The translations under genes were made by a program, and so were the position numbers. Shown here piece by piece: positions 11,669 to 23,060 of a stretch of 64,000 nucleotides of DNA; position 1 is the stretch's first letter, and each line of letters starts with the position of its first letter. Under the pieces are notes generated by a model. That model ran no database searches. It saw nothing but the letters and a program-made list of their open reading frames with translations, and had not been told where the DNA came from. Origin of the DNA: Ochotona curzoniae (taxonomy: Eukaryota > Chordata > Mammalia > Lagomorpha > Ochotonidae); the NCBI RefSeq assembly GCF_017591425.1, contig NW_024466607.1, positions 17,926,501-17,990,500 of the forward strand, written 5' to 3'.

Positions 11669-11982
11669 GGTGGACCTGTGGCACAGCAGTTAGACCGTGG
11701 CTTCGGAAGCCTACATCCCAAACTGGCATGCCTGGGGCTGAGTCCAGACTCCAGATTCCATTCCAGCTTTCTGCCAATGTACATGCACCGTCAAAACAAA
11801 CAGTTGAAGTACTTGGGTTCCTGCCACCCTGTGGGAGACCCAGATTGGGCTTTGGGCTCCCAGTCTCAGTGTGGGACAGCTCTGGCTTTGGGGGCATTTG
11901 GGGAGTGAACCAGTAGATGTGAGATCTGTATCTACATTGCAAATAGAATAAACACATAAAGTAAAAAAAAAATTTTTAAAAA
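11669..11982 (+). repeat. Lagomorph C-repeat SINE, older
   Basis: Head 'tggacctgtggcacagcagt', body 'tgccaccctgtgggagaccc', and 'ggggagtgaaccagtagatg' before an A-rich tail. Confidence 0.85.
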
Positions 11983-11989
11983 TCACAGC

Positions 11990-12289
11990 TTTGGCACTAA
12001 GGTGATGGCATAGCAAGCTAATCCTTTGCCTGAGGCATCAGCATCCCATGTGGGCACCGGTTCATATCTCAGCTGCTCCACTTCTGGTCCAGCTCCCTGC
12101 TAATGGCCTGGGAAAGCAGAGGAGGTTGGCCTAAAGCCTGCTGCCACACGGAGACCCAGGAGAGGTTCCTGGCTCTCAGTTTTGGACCAGTCCAGCTCTG
12201 GCTGTTGTTGTCATTTGGGGAATGAACTAGTAGATGGAAGATCTATCTCTCTAACTCTGACTTCCAAGTAAAAATTTAATTTAAAAAAT
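11990..12289 (+). repeat. C-repeat SINE with target-site duplication
   Basis: The copy is bracketed by a perfect 11-base duplication, aaaaatcacag, at its 5' side (about 11979-11989) and 3' side (about 12285-12295). The B-box position reads 'ccggttcatatctc'. Confidence 0.9.
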
Positions 12290-12323
12290 CACAGTTTTAT
12301 TGAGATAATAAACATGCTATAAC

Positions 12324-12659
12324 AGGGCCCAGTGGTGTGGCCTAGCGGCTAAAGTCCTCGCCTTGAACACATCGGGATCCCATATGGATGCCGGTTCTAA
12401 TCCCAGCAGCTCCACTTCCCATCCAGCTCCCTGCTTGTGTCCTGGGAAAGCAGTCAAGGACGCCCCAAAGCTTTGGGACCCTGCACCCGCATGAGAGACC
12501 TGGAGGAAGTTCCTGGTTCCTGGCTTTGGATCAGCGTAGCACCGGCCATTGTGCTCACTTGGGGAGTGAATCATCGGATGGAAGATCTCTCTATCTCTCC
12601 TCCTAGGTATATATCTGACTTTCCAATAAAAATAATGAACCAAATCTTTTAAAAAAAAT
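12324..12659 (+). repeat. Young C-repeat SINE, full length
   Basis: Close to consensus: 'gggcccagtggtgtggccta', 'ccggttctaatcccagc' and 'tgaatcatcggatggaagat'. The flanks share tgctataaca (ending at about 12323 and again after the A tail at about 12662-12671), a 10-base target duplication. Confidence 0.95.
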
Positions 12660-12974
12660 CGTGCTATAACAACTCAACCCTTAAAGTATAACTCAATTTT
12701 TTGGTATTGAGGAACAGAGGAAAAAAAGTATTTCCCCCCACTTTTTCTCTTACATCTGATAGAACACAGACTATGCCCAGGTCTCCTCGTCACCAAAATG
12801 TGTGGGCATCCATTCCCCAAGAAATCCTGCTGTGGAAGCAGCTGAGTATTTGGGGACACTCTCAGGTTCCCCAGGCTGAGGGCTCTGCCCTTAAGGGGTC
12901 TGGAGTGCCTCACAGACCTCAGGGTGCTATGCTGTCACTGGGGGTGGCCAGTTTGCCTGTCTTCTTTTTTTGTT

Positions 12975-13180
12975 GACAGATTAATTAATTCCAGCTCAGA
13001 GAGATGCATGTAAATCCCCAGAATCTGCAATCACTGGGAATTCTATCAGCACCACCTCCCCGCATGGGCATCAGAGCCAGGGAAGCCGGGACCAGGAGCC
13101 AATGTGGGCATCAGAGCCAGGCACTTAGCAGGAGGCTGGACCAGAAGCAGAGGCGGGACATGAATCAGGCAAGCTGATTT
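12975..13180 (-). repeat. Probable degraded C-repeat SINE
   Basis: 'gacagattaattaattccag', 'gccaggcacttagcaggagg' and 'gaagcagaggcgggacatg' follow the antisense CSINE order, but a central segment appears duplicated (gggcatcagagccagg occurs twice). It is poorly preserved. Confidence 0.45.
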
Positions 13181-13280
13181 TGGATGTGTTCTGATGAGCA
13201 GCTTGACCTGAAATACCACAACGGCTGTTTCTCTAAGCAACATCTTGCACCAATTGACAGAAATATCTTCTCTATTTTTC

Positions 13281-13602
13281 AAGATCTATTTATTTATTTG
13301 AAAGGCACAGCTTTAAAGAGAGAGGTAAGGAGATAGAGAGAGACTGATCTTCTATGTACTGGTTCATTCCCCAAATGGCTACAACTGCTAGGATTGGGCT
13401 GGGATGAAGCCAGGAGGAGCCAGGAACTTCATCTGGGTCTCCCACATGGGTGCTGGGGTCCAAGCACATGGGCCATCCTCTCCTGCTTTCCCAGGACATT
13501 ACCAGGGAGCTGGATTGTAAGTGAAGCCACTGGGACTTGAACTGGAGCCCCTGTGAAATTCTGGTGGCGCAGGCAGCAGCTTAATAAGCTGTGCTACAGC
13601 AC
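13281..13602 (-). repeat. Lagomorph C-repeat SINE, full length
   Basis: 'atttatttatttgaaaggca' is followed by gagaga-rich sequence, then 'tggttcattccccaaatggc', 'gggtctcccacatgggtgc', 'ctgctttcccaggacatta' and 'gggacttgaactgg' (complement of the B box). Confidence 0.9.
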
Positions 13603-13934
13603 TATCCTCTCCGTAAATATTTTGAATAATGTCATGTGCCTCCTGCCAGCCTTGTTTGGTGTTATTGCTGTGCATCCTGAACCTCTTGCCACATCCTTTT
13701 CTACCCAGGATGGATGTACAGAGGAAAGCCACTGCCAGCTCCCTACAGCTGGATGTTGGCTTCAGCTATGGCGTCGTAACAAGCCAGCCATGTGCTTCCA
13801 CTCCAGCCGGCTCTGCGTTTCTGGAGGAGAGGGCTTTCTCTGGCTGCCCCTGCAGACAGGACCCTTCATGACATTGGCCAGCTCATCAACCCTCCAAGTC
13901 ATCCCAGACAGCCGGGGGCTGGAGAGGCCCCAGC

Positions 13935-14170
13935 TCTGCTGAGAGGTGAGCACCTGCCAGGCTTAATTAACTGGTGCATCCAGGAAAGGTGCCTAGTCAT
14001 TATAACTTGCAACTGGAGTAGCAGGGCCTGGCCCCACCTGGCACTGCCGCAGGCCAGGGTGCCTCCCTGGAGCAGAAAGCAGGGAGCCACCTCACAGCAG
14101 CCCAGGGGCACTGTGCCAGGTGGGGCTGGGTGAGGAAAGAGCAGCTAATCATTACGGGCATTTGTAGGGG
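13935..14170. promoter_or_regulatory. Candidate intergenic regulatory element
   Basis: Non-repetitive block with E-boxes (cacctg at about 13949 and 14035) and TAAT-core sites (cttaattaactgg at about 13962, gctaatcattacgg at about 14144). Motif clustering alone is weak evidence; no conservation can be assessed here. Confidence 0.2.
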
Positions 14171-14871
14171 GTTTGGATGGGCCTCACTTGGCCTAGCCTG
14201 CAGGACACAGGGCTGTGGGGTGGGACATAGTTTCACTTGCTTTCTGTTTTCTCATAGCTCCTGGGGTTCCCTGAGCAAGGCATGGGTGGGGCAGGTGGTT
14301 GTGTTATTCACTTGGAAAAGAAAGATTAAATTTTGCTTGGTTTTGTTCTGCAGGGGAGATTAAGTGGATTTTCTCCGGGGCTAGTTCTTGAATAAGAGAG
14401 TGAATGGCTCTTAGACTTGGACCTGATGGCTCAGAAGAGGGGGTCAAGAGGGACTACTTAACTGCTCTGGGCCTCCCAGGGCCAGCATGGGCAGGAAGCT
14501 GGCATGGGCAGCCAGAACCGGGCATGTGAGATCACTCACGGTCGCCCCCTTCAACACAAAGGCCTCTGGCTCCTTCTCTCCCCACTCCACCTTCTGAGCT
14601 AACAAGGGCACCCAGCCAGCCATCTTGCTCCAACTTAGCCTGGAGAAATTATTTACCCAGCGTGACCACGGATATAGGCAAGTATGGCTTTCCCCCTGTG
14701 GGACAGGGACACGGCTTTGCCACCATGGCCGTTGACCACTGTCCTACCACTGCCCCTCTGGTGCGGCACTGGATGTTTTGTGTGGCAAGATGATTCAGCC
14801 TCTGAGGTCATCACAGGCCAGCAGGGCCATGTGCTCATGGGGCACTAAGGTGGCAGATTAGGAAAGGCTGC

Positions 14872-15195
14872 TTTTGTTTATGTCCATCTACTTGAAAGGT
14901 GAAACATGGGTTGGGAGAGCAAGATTGGAGGGTGGAAAGGAGAAAGAGACCAAGAGATTGATTCCACCCATTGACCCGTTCCCCAAATGCCTGTAACAGT
15001 TGAGACCAGGCCAGGCAGGTGCCAGGAGCCCTGAACTCCATGCAGGTCTCCCTTGTGTGTGGCAATGATCCAAGAACTTGAGCCATCGTTTGCTGCCAAG
15101 ATTCATAACACAAGTTGGACTGGAGGTGAAATAGCCGGGACTCAAACCAACTTTCTGACAAGAAATGTGAGCATCACAAGAAGCAGTGCCTACCC
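14872..15195 (-). repeat. Old C-repeat SINE
   Basis: 'catctacttgaaaggtgaaa', 'gttccccaaatgcctgtaac' and 'gaaatagccgggactcaaac' are in the expected antisense order, ending near 'cagtgcctacccc'. Confidence 0.8.
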
Positions 15196-15234
15196 CAGAG
15201 GCCAGTTTTGAAATAATAAAATTCCACATGAGGG

Positions 15235-15480
15235 TAGGTGTGCCACCCAGCAATTTTAAGATGCTACACGCCTTATCAGAATTCCTGAGTTTGCTGCCCA
15301 CACTGGCTTCTGATCCCAGCTCCCTGCCCATGTTATCCTAGGCGGTAACAGTGAAGCCGCGCACTGGTCAGTCTCTGCTCCCCACTTGGCAGATCTGGAT
15401 TGAGTTCCTGGCTCCCAGCTGTGGCAAGACCCAGCCCTGGCTGCTCAGCTCTCCATCTCTGCCTCTCCGACACAGAACTG
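15235..15480 (+). repeat. Old C-repeat SINE, partial
   Basis: 'cttctgatcccagctccctg', 'agatctggattgagttcctg' and 'cagccctggctgctcag' match the body. The pyrimidine-rich tail is degenerate. Confidence 0.65.
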
Positions 15481-15794
15481 CACCATGGGAAGCCGGCACA
15501 GATGAGTGCAAACTGAAGCCATAAAAGCAATTCAAATCCAAAAAGCACTGAGCTGGAAAGCAGCTATGGCTGTGGAAGGGAGCCAGGCCTGGTTCACACC
15601 CATGCCCATCTCTTGGCCTGGGTGTCCCCTCTCGGCTTATGTCCTGGCAGAATTTTCCTACTTTTCTGATGGAGGGTTGAAGAGTGTGAGAGCTACTTGT
15701 GTGAGGGGGGAGCAAGAAGGGATTCAGCAGGGCAAACGGTGCCCTCAGCCTCAACCGCCTGGGCAGCTAGAGAAACGCTGTTGTCATTTGAAAA

Positions 15795-16038
15795 GGTTCT
15801 TCAAGACACCAACTTCCTCCTACGATGCCGGCATATTAGTGCCGATTTTTCTGAGTCCCAGCTGCTTTGCTTCTGTTCCAGCTCCCTGTTAACATGTCTG
15901 GGAAGACAGTGAAAGACCCGAAGGCCACTCCCTGGCACCATGGCAGGCATGGATAGAGTTCCAGGCTCTTGGATTTGATGTGGTTCAGCCAGTTGTGGCC
16001 AGTTGGGTGGGGGGTGGACAGGAGGTTGGAAGATTCCT
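15795..16038 (+). repeat. Old C-repeat SINE
   Basis: 'tgttccagctccctgttaac', 'gtctgggaagacagtgaaag' and 'gatgtggttcagccagttgt' are recognisable. Its end abuts the T tract of the next antisense copy. Confidence 0.7.
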
Positions 16039-16040
16039 AT

Positions 16041-16402
16041 CATTTTTTTTTTTTTAAGATTCATTCATTTTTATTGGGAAGGCAGATTTACAGAGAGCAG
16101 AGACTGAGAAATAGTTTTTATTTGCTGGTTCACCCTTTAAAATGGCTGCAACGGCCCAAGCTGAGTTCATCCAAATTCAGGAGCCAGGAGTTTTTTGCAG
16201 GTATCCTGTGTGGGTGCAGCGTTCCAAGATTTTGGACTGTTTTCTTTCTTTCTTTTTTTTTTTTTCTGTTTTCAACTGCTTTCCGAGGCCACAAGCAGAG
16301 CTGGATGGGAAGTGGGGCAGCCGGGACATGAGCCCGTGCCCATATGGGATTCTGGCCTTTAGAGCTGGAGGATTAAGCCGATTGAGCCATGGTGCCAGGC
16401 CC
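16041..16402 (-). repeat. C-repeat SINE with internal T-rich insertion
   Basis: Starts with a T13 tract and 'aagattcattcatttttatt'. The copy is otherwise complete to 'catggtgccaggccc', but a pyrimidine stretch (tttctttctttctttttttt) at about 16240-16268 splits the segment that normally reads ggactgctttc. This makes the tail-to-tail pair 15795-16402 with its left neighbour. Confidence 0.85.
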
Positions 16403-16464
16403 TGTAGGTATTCTCATATTCTGCAGACCAGATCAAGGTGTAGTCCAACGTCTACCTCTACCGC

Positions 16465-16590
16465 TCTCTAGCTGGGTGAACCTGGGCTGTCTCAGGCAAT
16501 TACTCAACAGCCCTTTCCCCATCTGTAAAATGGGGAAGCGACATGCATCTCCCAAGTGGTCACACAGGCATGCCTCATTCCACGGCACTC
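16465..16590 (+). repeat. MIR element
   Basis: 'ctctagctgggtgaacctgg' and 'ccatctgtaaaatggggaag' are the diagnostic MIR core, in plus orientation. Confidence 0.75.
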
Positions 16591-17043
16591 TGAGAGTGGC
16601 ATGAGGAACCCCAGGACCCGGTAGAGTGCAGAATGTCCCGTGTGTGGTGTCAAGCACAGGGTGGGGCACAGCACAGCCCTCCGCGAGGCTCAGAGAGGGC
16701 TGTGTGGCAAATAGCCTGTGTGTGTTTCCCTCCACCTAGCCGCCCAGTCCTCTCTCTCTCATCCCCTGTGAGACATATCCTGGGGATGTGGGGGTGATTA
16801 AGGCTGCTGAACCACCAGCCATTGCAAGCCTATCCTTCACTTAGGAACTCCAAAGTCCTCCAGGAGCATTAATTAGTAACCACCTGGTACCAGGCTGGAG
16901 CCCAGTCAACTGTGTGCTGAGCAGGTAAGGCAGGGAGCAGCTGAAAGTTTATGTGTCTTGGGCCTGGGACAGCTCCTGTGCTTGAGGAGCAGCGAGATCT
17001 TCAATAAGGTGGGCACACATGTCAGCATAAAGAGTAAGGGTCT

Positions 17044-17379
17044 GGGCCCGGTGGCGTGGCTTAGCAGCTAAAGTCCTCGCCTTGAACGCATCGGGATCCC
17101 ATATGGGTGCCGGTTCTAACCCCAGCAGCTTCACTTCCCACCCAGCTCCCTGTTTGTGGCCTACGAAAGCAGTCCAGGACACACCAAAGCTTTGGGACCC
17201 TGCACCCGCGTGAGAGACCTGGAGGAAGTTCCTGGCTGCTGGCTCTGGATAGGCACAGCACCGGCCGTTGTGCTCACTTGGGGAGTGAATCATTGGATAG
17301 AGGATCTTCCTCTCTATCTCTCCTACTCTGTATATATCTGACTTTGTAATAAAAATAAATAAATCTTAAAAAAAAAAAG
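17044..17379 (+). repeat. Young C-repeat SINE with 12-base duplication
   Basis: Head 'gggcccggtggcgtggctta', B box 'ccggttctaaccccagc', tail 'aataaaaataaataaatctt'. A perfect agagtaagggtc duplication flanks it (about 17031-17042 and 17385-17396). Confidence 0.95.
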
Positions 17380-17396
17380 AGAGAGAGTAAGGGTCC

Positions 17397-17717
17397 TGGG
17401 CGTGGCGCCGTGGCCTAATGGTTAAGGTCCTCGCCTTGAACGCGCCAGGGTCCCATATAGGCGCCAGTTCTAATCCAAGCGGCCCTGCTTCCCATCTAGT
17501 TCCCTGCTTGTGGCCTGGGAAAGCAGTCAAAGACACCCCAAAGCCTTGGGTCCCTGCACCTACGTGGAGACCTGGAAGAGGTTCCTGGTTTCAGGCTTCG
17601 GATCGGCACAGCACCGGCCGTTGTGGCCACTTAGCGAGTAAATCAATGAGTGGGAGATCTTTCTGTCTCTCCTCTCTGTATCTGACTTTGCCATAAAAAT
17701 AAATAAATCTTAAAAAG
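17397..17717 (+). repeat. Young C-repeat SINE, tandem neighbour
   Basis: Begins right after the previous copy's target duplication: 'tgggcgtggcgccgtggcct'. B box 'cagttctaatccaagc', tail 'ccataaaaataaataaatct'. The same orientation makes a head-to-tail pair. Confidence 0.95.
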
Positions 17718-17835
17718 TCTTTTGAGGAAGCATTTAAAAAATCTGTGAAAGTGCCCAAGCATTTACACATTTAAATTGAAACACTTCACTACTGTTACAT
17801 TAATAATATTACACTATTAGGATTAAAAAAATTAA

Positions 17836-18108
17836 GGGCTAGAGTGCCCTTAAGTGCCATATGGGCACTTATTGTGTCCTGTTTGCTTTATTTTAAGTCC
17901 AGTTTCCAGCTTATGGGTTCGGAAGGTGGTGGAGGGCTTAAGTCCTTGGACCCCTGATCCATGTGGGAGATCTGGAAGAAGCTCCTGGCTCCTGGCTTTG
18001 GATCAGTTCAGCTTCAGCTATCGTAGCCATCTGAGTGAACCAGTGGATGAAGACCTCTGTCTCTCCACAAATCTACCTCTTTACAAATCTTCTATATTAA
18101 AAAATATT
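17836..18108 (+). repeat. C-repeat SINE, rearranged
   Basis: 'agatctggaagaagctcctg' and 'ctttggatcagttcagcttc' are well kept, but the head region is shortened and T-rich. Confidence 0.75.
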
Positions 18109-18110
18109 TT

Positions 18111-18458
18111 GGCCTGCCTGGTGCAGTAGCCTAGTGGTTAAAGTCCTTGCCTGGCACACCTGAGGTTCCATGTAGCCACTGGTTTGTGTCCTGGCTGCAC
18201 CACTTCCCATTCAGATCCCTGCTTGTGGCTGAGGAAGACAGCTGAAGATGACCCAGGGAAAAAAAAAGAAAAAAAAAATGGCCCAGGGTCTTGGAATCCT
18301 GCACCTAAGTAGGAGACCTGGAAGCAGTTCCTGGTTCTGGATTGGTTCAGCTTCGGCTGTTGTGGCCACTTGGGGTGTAAATCAGAGGGGCAAGATCTTT
18401 CTCTGTATCTCCTTCTCTCTGTACATCTACCATTCTAATAAAAATAAAAATTTTAAAA
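18111..18458 (+). repeat. C-repeat SINE, left arm of inverted pair
   Basis: 'gcctgcctggtgcagtagcc' to 'ctaataaaaataaaaatttt'. An A-rich insertion (ggaaaaaaaaagaaaaaaaa) sits in the middle at about 18256-18280, apparently duplicating the 'gcccaggg' segment around it. Confidence 0.9.
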
Positions 18459-18741
18459 GTTTTTATTAAAGATTTTATTTTTATCACATAGTCAGATATA
18501 GAGAGAGGAGGAGAGACAGAGAGGAAGATCTTCCATCTGATGATTCACTCCCCAAGTGAGTGCAACAGCCAGTGCTGAGCTGATCCGGAGCCAGGAACTT
18601 CCTCCAGGTCTGCTTTCCCAGGCCACAAGCAGGGAGCTGGATGGGAAGTGGAGCAGTTTGGACATGAACCAGTGCTCATAGGGGATCCTGGTGGATGCAA
18701 GGTGAGGACTCCAGCCACTAGGATATTGCACCAGAGTCCCA
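18459..18741 (-). repeat. C-repeat SINE, right arm of inverted pair
   Basis: 'ttttattaaagattttattt', 'aggaagatcttccatctgat' and 'gccacaagcagggagctgga' are clear. About 50 bases of the body are missing between 'ccaggtctg' and 'ctttcccagg'. It is tail-to-tail with the copy at 18111-18458. Confidence 0.9.
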
Positions 18742-18742
18742 C

Positions 18743-18838
18743 CTTTCTTTCCTTCTTTTAAAGGCAAAGTTACAGAGAGAGAGCTCTGAAAGAGAGCTGG
18801 GCTGTTTGGAAGCCAGGAATTTCAGCTGGCATGGTAAG
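18743..18838 (-). repeat. C-repeat SINE 3' fragment
   Basis: 'ttttaaaggcaaagttacag' with gagagag and 'gaagccaggaatttcag'; the 5' half is absent. Confidence 0.65.
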
Positions 18839-19290
18839 AAGTCCCCCCTGCTTTAGGAAAACCACCATGAAATGACCAATGTGCTGTTTGCTTTCTGCTC
18901 CTGATTTCCTTAGCTCCCTTTTCTGTCTGTAAGGTCAACTTTATGTGTGGCTAACAGGTCACCCAGTCCATTCCATAGGAAGAAGTGTGTGGATTCCCCA
19001 ATTGCAGACGAGGTCCCTTAAGATCTTCAAGCTAAGTTTGATTCTGTGCTCCTTCAGATGGACCTGGCAGTCACAGCTACAGTGGCTCTGGTGAGCCCTG
19101 ATGGTGCAGGCTGGGAACAGGCAGCGCATGAATGTTCCTGGCTTCTGCTGGGCTCATTCCCTTGCCCCACCCCCTCTCGCCAGAGTGGGGTCTCTCCGGC
19201 AAAGTGCAGCAATTCATCCAGAAGCTCCCAACTCTAATTAAATAAAAACATGACTAAAATTTAGTAGGTGCTAAAACTTGGTTTTGAAAT

Positions 19291-19296
19291 TTTATT
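19291..19296 (-). terminator. DCP1A: Candidate distal polyadenylation signal of DCP1A
   Basis: AATAAA on the minus strand, in the context TTTTTTTAATAAAATTTC. It marks the point beyond which SINE density begins to rise toward lower coordinates. Confidence 0.45.
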
Positions 19297-21171
19297 AAAA
19301 AAATATATTTGCAAACATATAAAATTTAGGATGAAAAAATGCTCATTTTAAAACATGTAATAACTTAATCTTTGCAAACATACACAGATGGTATAAAACC
19401 CATACCATTAGAAATGCTAATGATGCAGTACTGTGCCCGCGGGACAGAAGCCGGGCTACAGTCCGGGACCTCACGGGCCCGCGCTCCAGGGAGCTCAATG
19501 TCGGGTGACAATGTAGATCGCGACAGCCACATGGCCAGAGCAGTGACACAGAATAAAAAACACAACGCACACTGTATAAACATGTTTCTTAAGGAATCGC
19601 ACAGATGAAAGAGAAACAGGGTTTTGCATTTTCCCCACCTCAAGGTGAAAGATATTGCATCCTAGCATTTTCAATGAAGATGTCACATACAACTGAGAAA
19701 CACCGCAGACGGGGCGTCCTCGGAGGCTGCTGAACAAAACAGGCCACGGAAAGCACTGGGCCATTCCAGGAGATGTTCTCCAGTACAGCTCATGTAATGA
19801 GCCCAGCGTAAGCTGCTTTACTTTGCTTTTATCTTAAACACTGGGCATGGCTGGTTCTATAAGGTACTCTGAACATAACTGAGGAAAATCAAAGCTGGAA
19901 GGAAAGAAACTTGTGCTCAGCGGGCAGTGTGTAGTGAGGATGTGGGACCGTGCGCCGTGTCCCCTCGCTGGCCCAGGACACACCCACGTGTGCCAGTGCC
20001 CCCGAGTTCCTCTCACAGTTCCAGCAGGATGGTGGAGTGTGTTTTTAAGCAGTTAGGCACCTTCAATTTCATGTTGCATTATTAGTAATTGGATGGCAGT
20101 TATGGCCTCTACTTACCAAAAAGAGAAAACTTCAAACTACATTCTTAGGGGGAGGGGAGTGATAAAGCTGCACGATTTAAGCAGTGGATTTAATGAGGGT
20201 GTGTAAATCCTATAAGAAAAAATGCAGGCCCGAAGAGGAGCAAATGTTTACATGCAAAACCTGGGCAGACACCACTAAACTTAAGCCAGTACGACCCCCT
20301 GACTTGGGTTCCGAGCAAGACTTCACTAGCTCCCAGTAGGAACTACCCTTAAGCTTTCAAGGCAAGCTGTGGTCAGTTCACAGGCAGACAGCAAAGATGT
20401 TTCTCTTGGCACCAGGAGTCACTTGAAAACTTAGGACTCAATCAACTTCTACACCTCAGCAACCCAGGGAGAGATGCGCGAGGAAGAGGCACTCTTAACA
20501 GGAACAAAGCTCTCTGGAGGCTGTCGCATCAGTTACAATGAAAAGAAGAGCAGCGCCACCCTCTGGCTGTACCTCGCACAGCTGTACTCCAAGCTCTGGG
20601 CTGGTGGATCCACCGTGGGTGGGGGCAGACCCAGGTGGACAGAGTGGTCTAGATGCAGGTCTCCCGGGGTTTTATCTGGCTGACCATTTCAACTGAGCCA
20701 AGGTTTCAGGAGACACTGTACAACCTAAGCTAGTATGAAGTGGTGGAGGGAATTTGAGGGGTGGGGGGTGGGCAAGGTGTGTGTGTGTGTGTCGGGGGAG
20801 TGGATAAGGCAACAGAATTGTGACTTTCAGGCCAAGGCCACCCAACTGCAAGTACCCAGGCTGGGACTGGCTCTCTAGGGACTAATGCTGGCCTGAACCT
20901 CCTGGCAATCACACTGTGAACTTTTAGTTTCCAAATCCTAAGTAAATACTTTGGATATACATAAATTTGGGAGCTAAAACAGGTTTACCTTTTACAAGTC
21001 TCCATGACTTGGGCACTTAAAAAAGTGTACTTTCACACTAAGGAAGCCTTATCATAGAATCTCTTCACTGTCTATCATATTCATTCTTAGGAGTACAGGG
21101 TGAAAATTAACAGCTCTGATTACAGACTTCTAACAGTATACATACTAGAAAGCATCACTTAAATGCAAGTG

Positions 21172-21177
21172 TTTATT
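21172..21177 (-). terminator. DCP1A: Candidate proximal polyadenylation signal of DCP1A
   Basis: AATAAA on the minus strand (TACAATAAACACTTGC), about 1.9 kb after the stop codon. Use is unknown. Confidence 0.35.
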
Positions 21178-21549
21178 GTAATAAGCATCCCTGGATGCGC
21201 CCACCAGGACTGCTCCTTGGGGTGCATCCAGTTCATCACAACTGTCACGGGCTCCGTGGATGCCATCTCCTGGGGTCAGCAACACACCGCATCTTTCCCC
21301 TACTACAGTTTCCTCCTTCCTGGGTGATGGACAAGCTACTTATTTTTGGTTGCAGAACCTACATACTATCTTTGAAGACAAATCATCTCTAGTGGAGTAT
21401 GAGAATGTGGTAAGCTTCCCTGAATTCGGAACAATTCCCATGGAACTGGGCAGGCAGCAAGGGAGGACACTGGCCGGAGAAGCAGATATGCCGCCCAGGA
21501 AGCATGTTTATGTTAACAAAAGCCAATCCAACAAAACATTCTTTATGCT

Positions 21550-21597
21550 TAAAAAAAAAAAAAAAAAAAAACCAAACACCAAAAAAACCAAAAAACT
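21550..21597. repeat. A-rich tract within DCP1A 3' UTR
   Basis: A run of about 21 A followed by 'ccaaacaccaaaaaaacc'. On the mRNA strand this is a G/U-rich then U-rich stretch. Confidence 0.8.
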
Positions 21598-23060
21598 ATG
21601 CACAAACTAAAACAAGTAAGAAATTTCACAAGTAATTTTCTAAAATTTCAGATAGGAAAAAAATAATCTATGGATTTATGATTGGGTTACTATTAAAGCT
21701 TAATGACTGTTCCCGAGGAACTATCACATCTGTCAGCGTTATCCACAGCTAATCTTTTGTTAGCTGGTGGAGCTGATTGGGTTTTGACCCTATGATTAAA
21801 TAGTGCTCAGAAAAGTAAGCAGTGCATCTTAACCGGTTAAATACTACAAAATGACCTGTATCATAGAAACGAAGACACTTTCATTTGAAGAATATCTTAA
21901 AATTACTATTGCTGAAATAAATCAAAATCTACATTAAAATATTACTAAACACCATTACATGCCATAAAAGAATAAATATAAATCATGGCAGAGCAATAGC
22001 AGCATAACAAAGCATCTTACATGTTTTCACACTGTGGGCTGGGAAAGCACTCTCAGCCGAGGGTCAAGTTCTCAGTCTCGCGCTTTCATCTCCATTTTCT
22101 GTAACAAAGTAAGGGCAGTGTGAATAACAGCTCCCTTTTCTGCATAGCTTCAAAACTATTCTTAGGACACGCCAGGAATGGAACCAGGATGGCTTTGTCG
22201 GATTGGTCCACTGGTCCTTTTGTCAAAAGTGTTAGGAAAATTATCAACAACGACTAGTTGTGTAGAGACAGAGAAGCAAAAACAAGGCTGTGCTTCACAC
22301 AAACATTTCTGAAACCACTGGAGGGTTTTGCCTTACTGCAGGTGTCTGGTAGGAGTCAGAGGCACTGAGTGAAGCCCCTGCTCCACGGGTGTGGCGTGTC
22401 TGATCCCACACAGCCGCAGCCTGGCAGGCCCCGTTCAGAGGGCAGTGTGCTGTGGACGGGCTGCGGGGCAGGAGTCGGGACACTTAGACACCAGGCAGAC
22501 ATTTTTCTACTGTTAAGGCCCAAATGGGGCATTCATTCCTACGAAACAGACTCCACTTGAACAAGTATCTCCTAATCTGCCAGCTGAGACTCTGATCCTT
22601 AAAAATCAATGCTACTTTGCAGAGCTGACTGCTGCTCTGCTCAGAACTGGTGATCCGCCAACGGCGCCGGTTCCGGAGGAGAGAGACGGGGCTGGCCAAG
22701 CTCTGCTGCACGGCTGCTGATGGTGCCTCCTCACGTCCTCCAGGAAAGCAAGCCGCAATCAGACTCCTTACTTCACACAGTTGCTTACAGCTGATGAAAA
22801 CAGTCACAGAACTTAATACAATGGTGGCTCTTTTTTTTTGTTTGTTTTTTTTTGCCAAAACAAAGGTCTGCTGGTGATGCTTCACAGTGAAGCCTCCATT
22901 ATCACTGAGCACGTCCTTTGGAAAACATTCTGGAGAGATGAGTCTTTTTCTCATAGGCTCAATTTCAGGATTCTCAAAATTCCATGTTCTGTTGAGGACT
23001 TTCCAGGATGCAGCCTACTGGTTTGAGGTTGTCATTGCCTTCAGACTTATTCCGCTCTGG

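Larger units (their letters stand above)
19265..23060 (-). other. DCP1A: DCP1A 3' untranslated region (inferred extent)
   Basis: Immediately after the DCP1A stop codon (23063-23061) the sequence has no SINE, LINE or coding frame for nearly 4 kb. This contrasts with dense repeats on the left and in the introns on the right, and suggests selection or at least exonic status. A candidate distal polyadenylation signal is AATAAA at 19296-19291 on the minus strand, with T-rich sequence downstream. An alternative AATAAA at 21177-21172 would give a UTR of about 1.9 kb. On the mRNA strand the long A tract at 21550-21571 becomes a U tract followed, in transcript direction, by ordinary sequence. The true end is inferred; cDNA or 3'-end reads would place it. 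Confidence 0.6.

Noticed and set aside
17044..18458. CRISPR-like spaced repeats
   Set aside because: The repeats are 300-base SINEs with A tails and target duplications in a mammalian genome, not short direct repeats with spacers.
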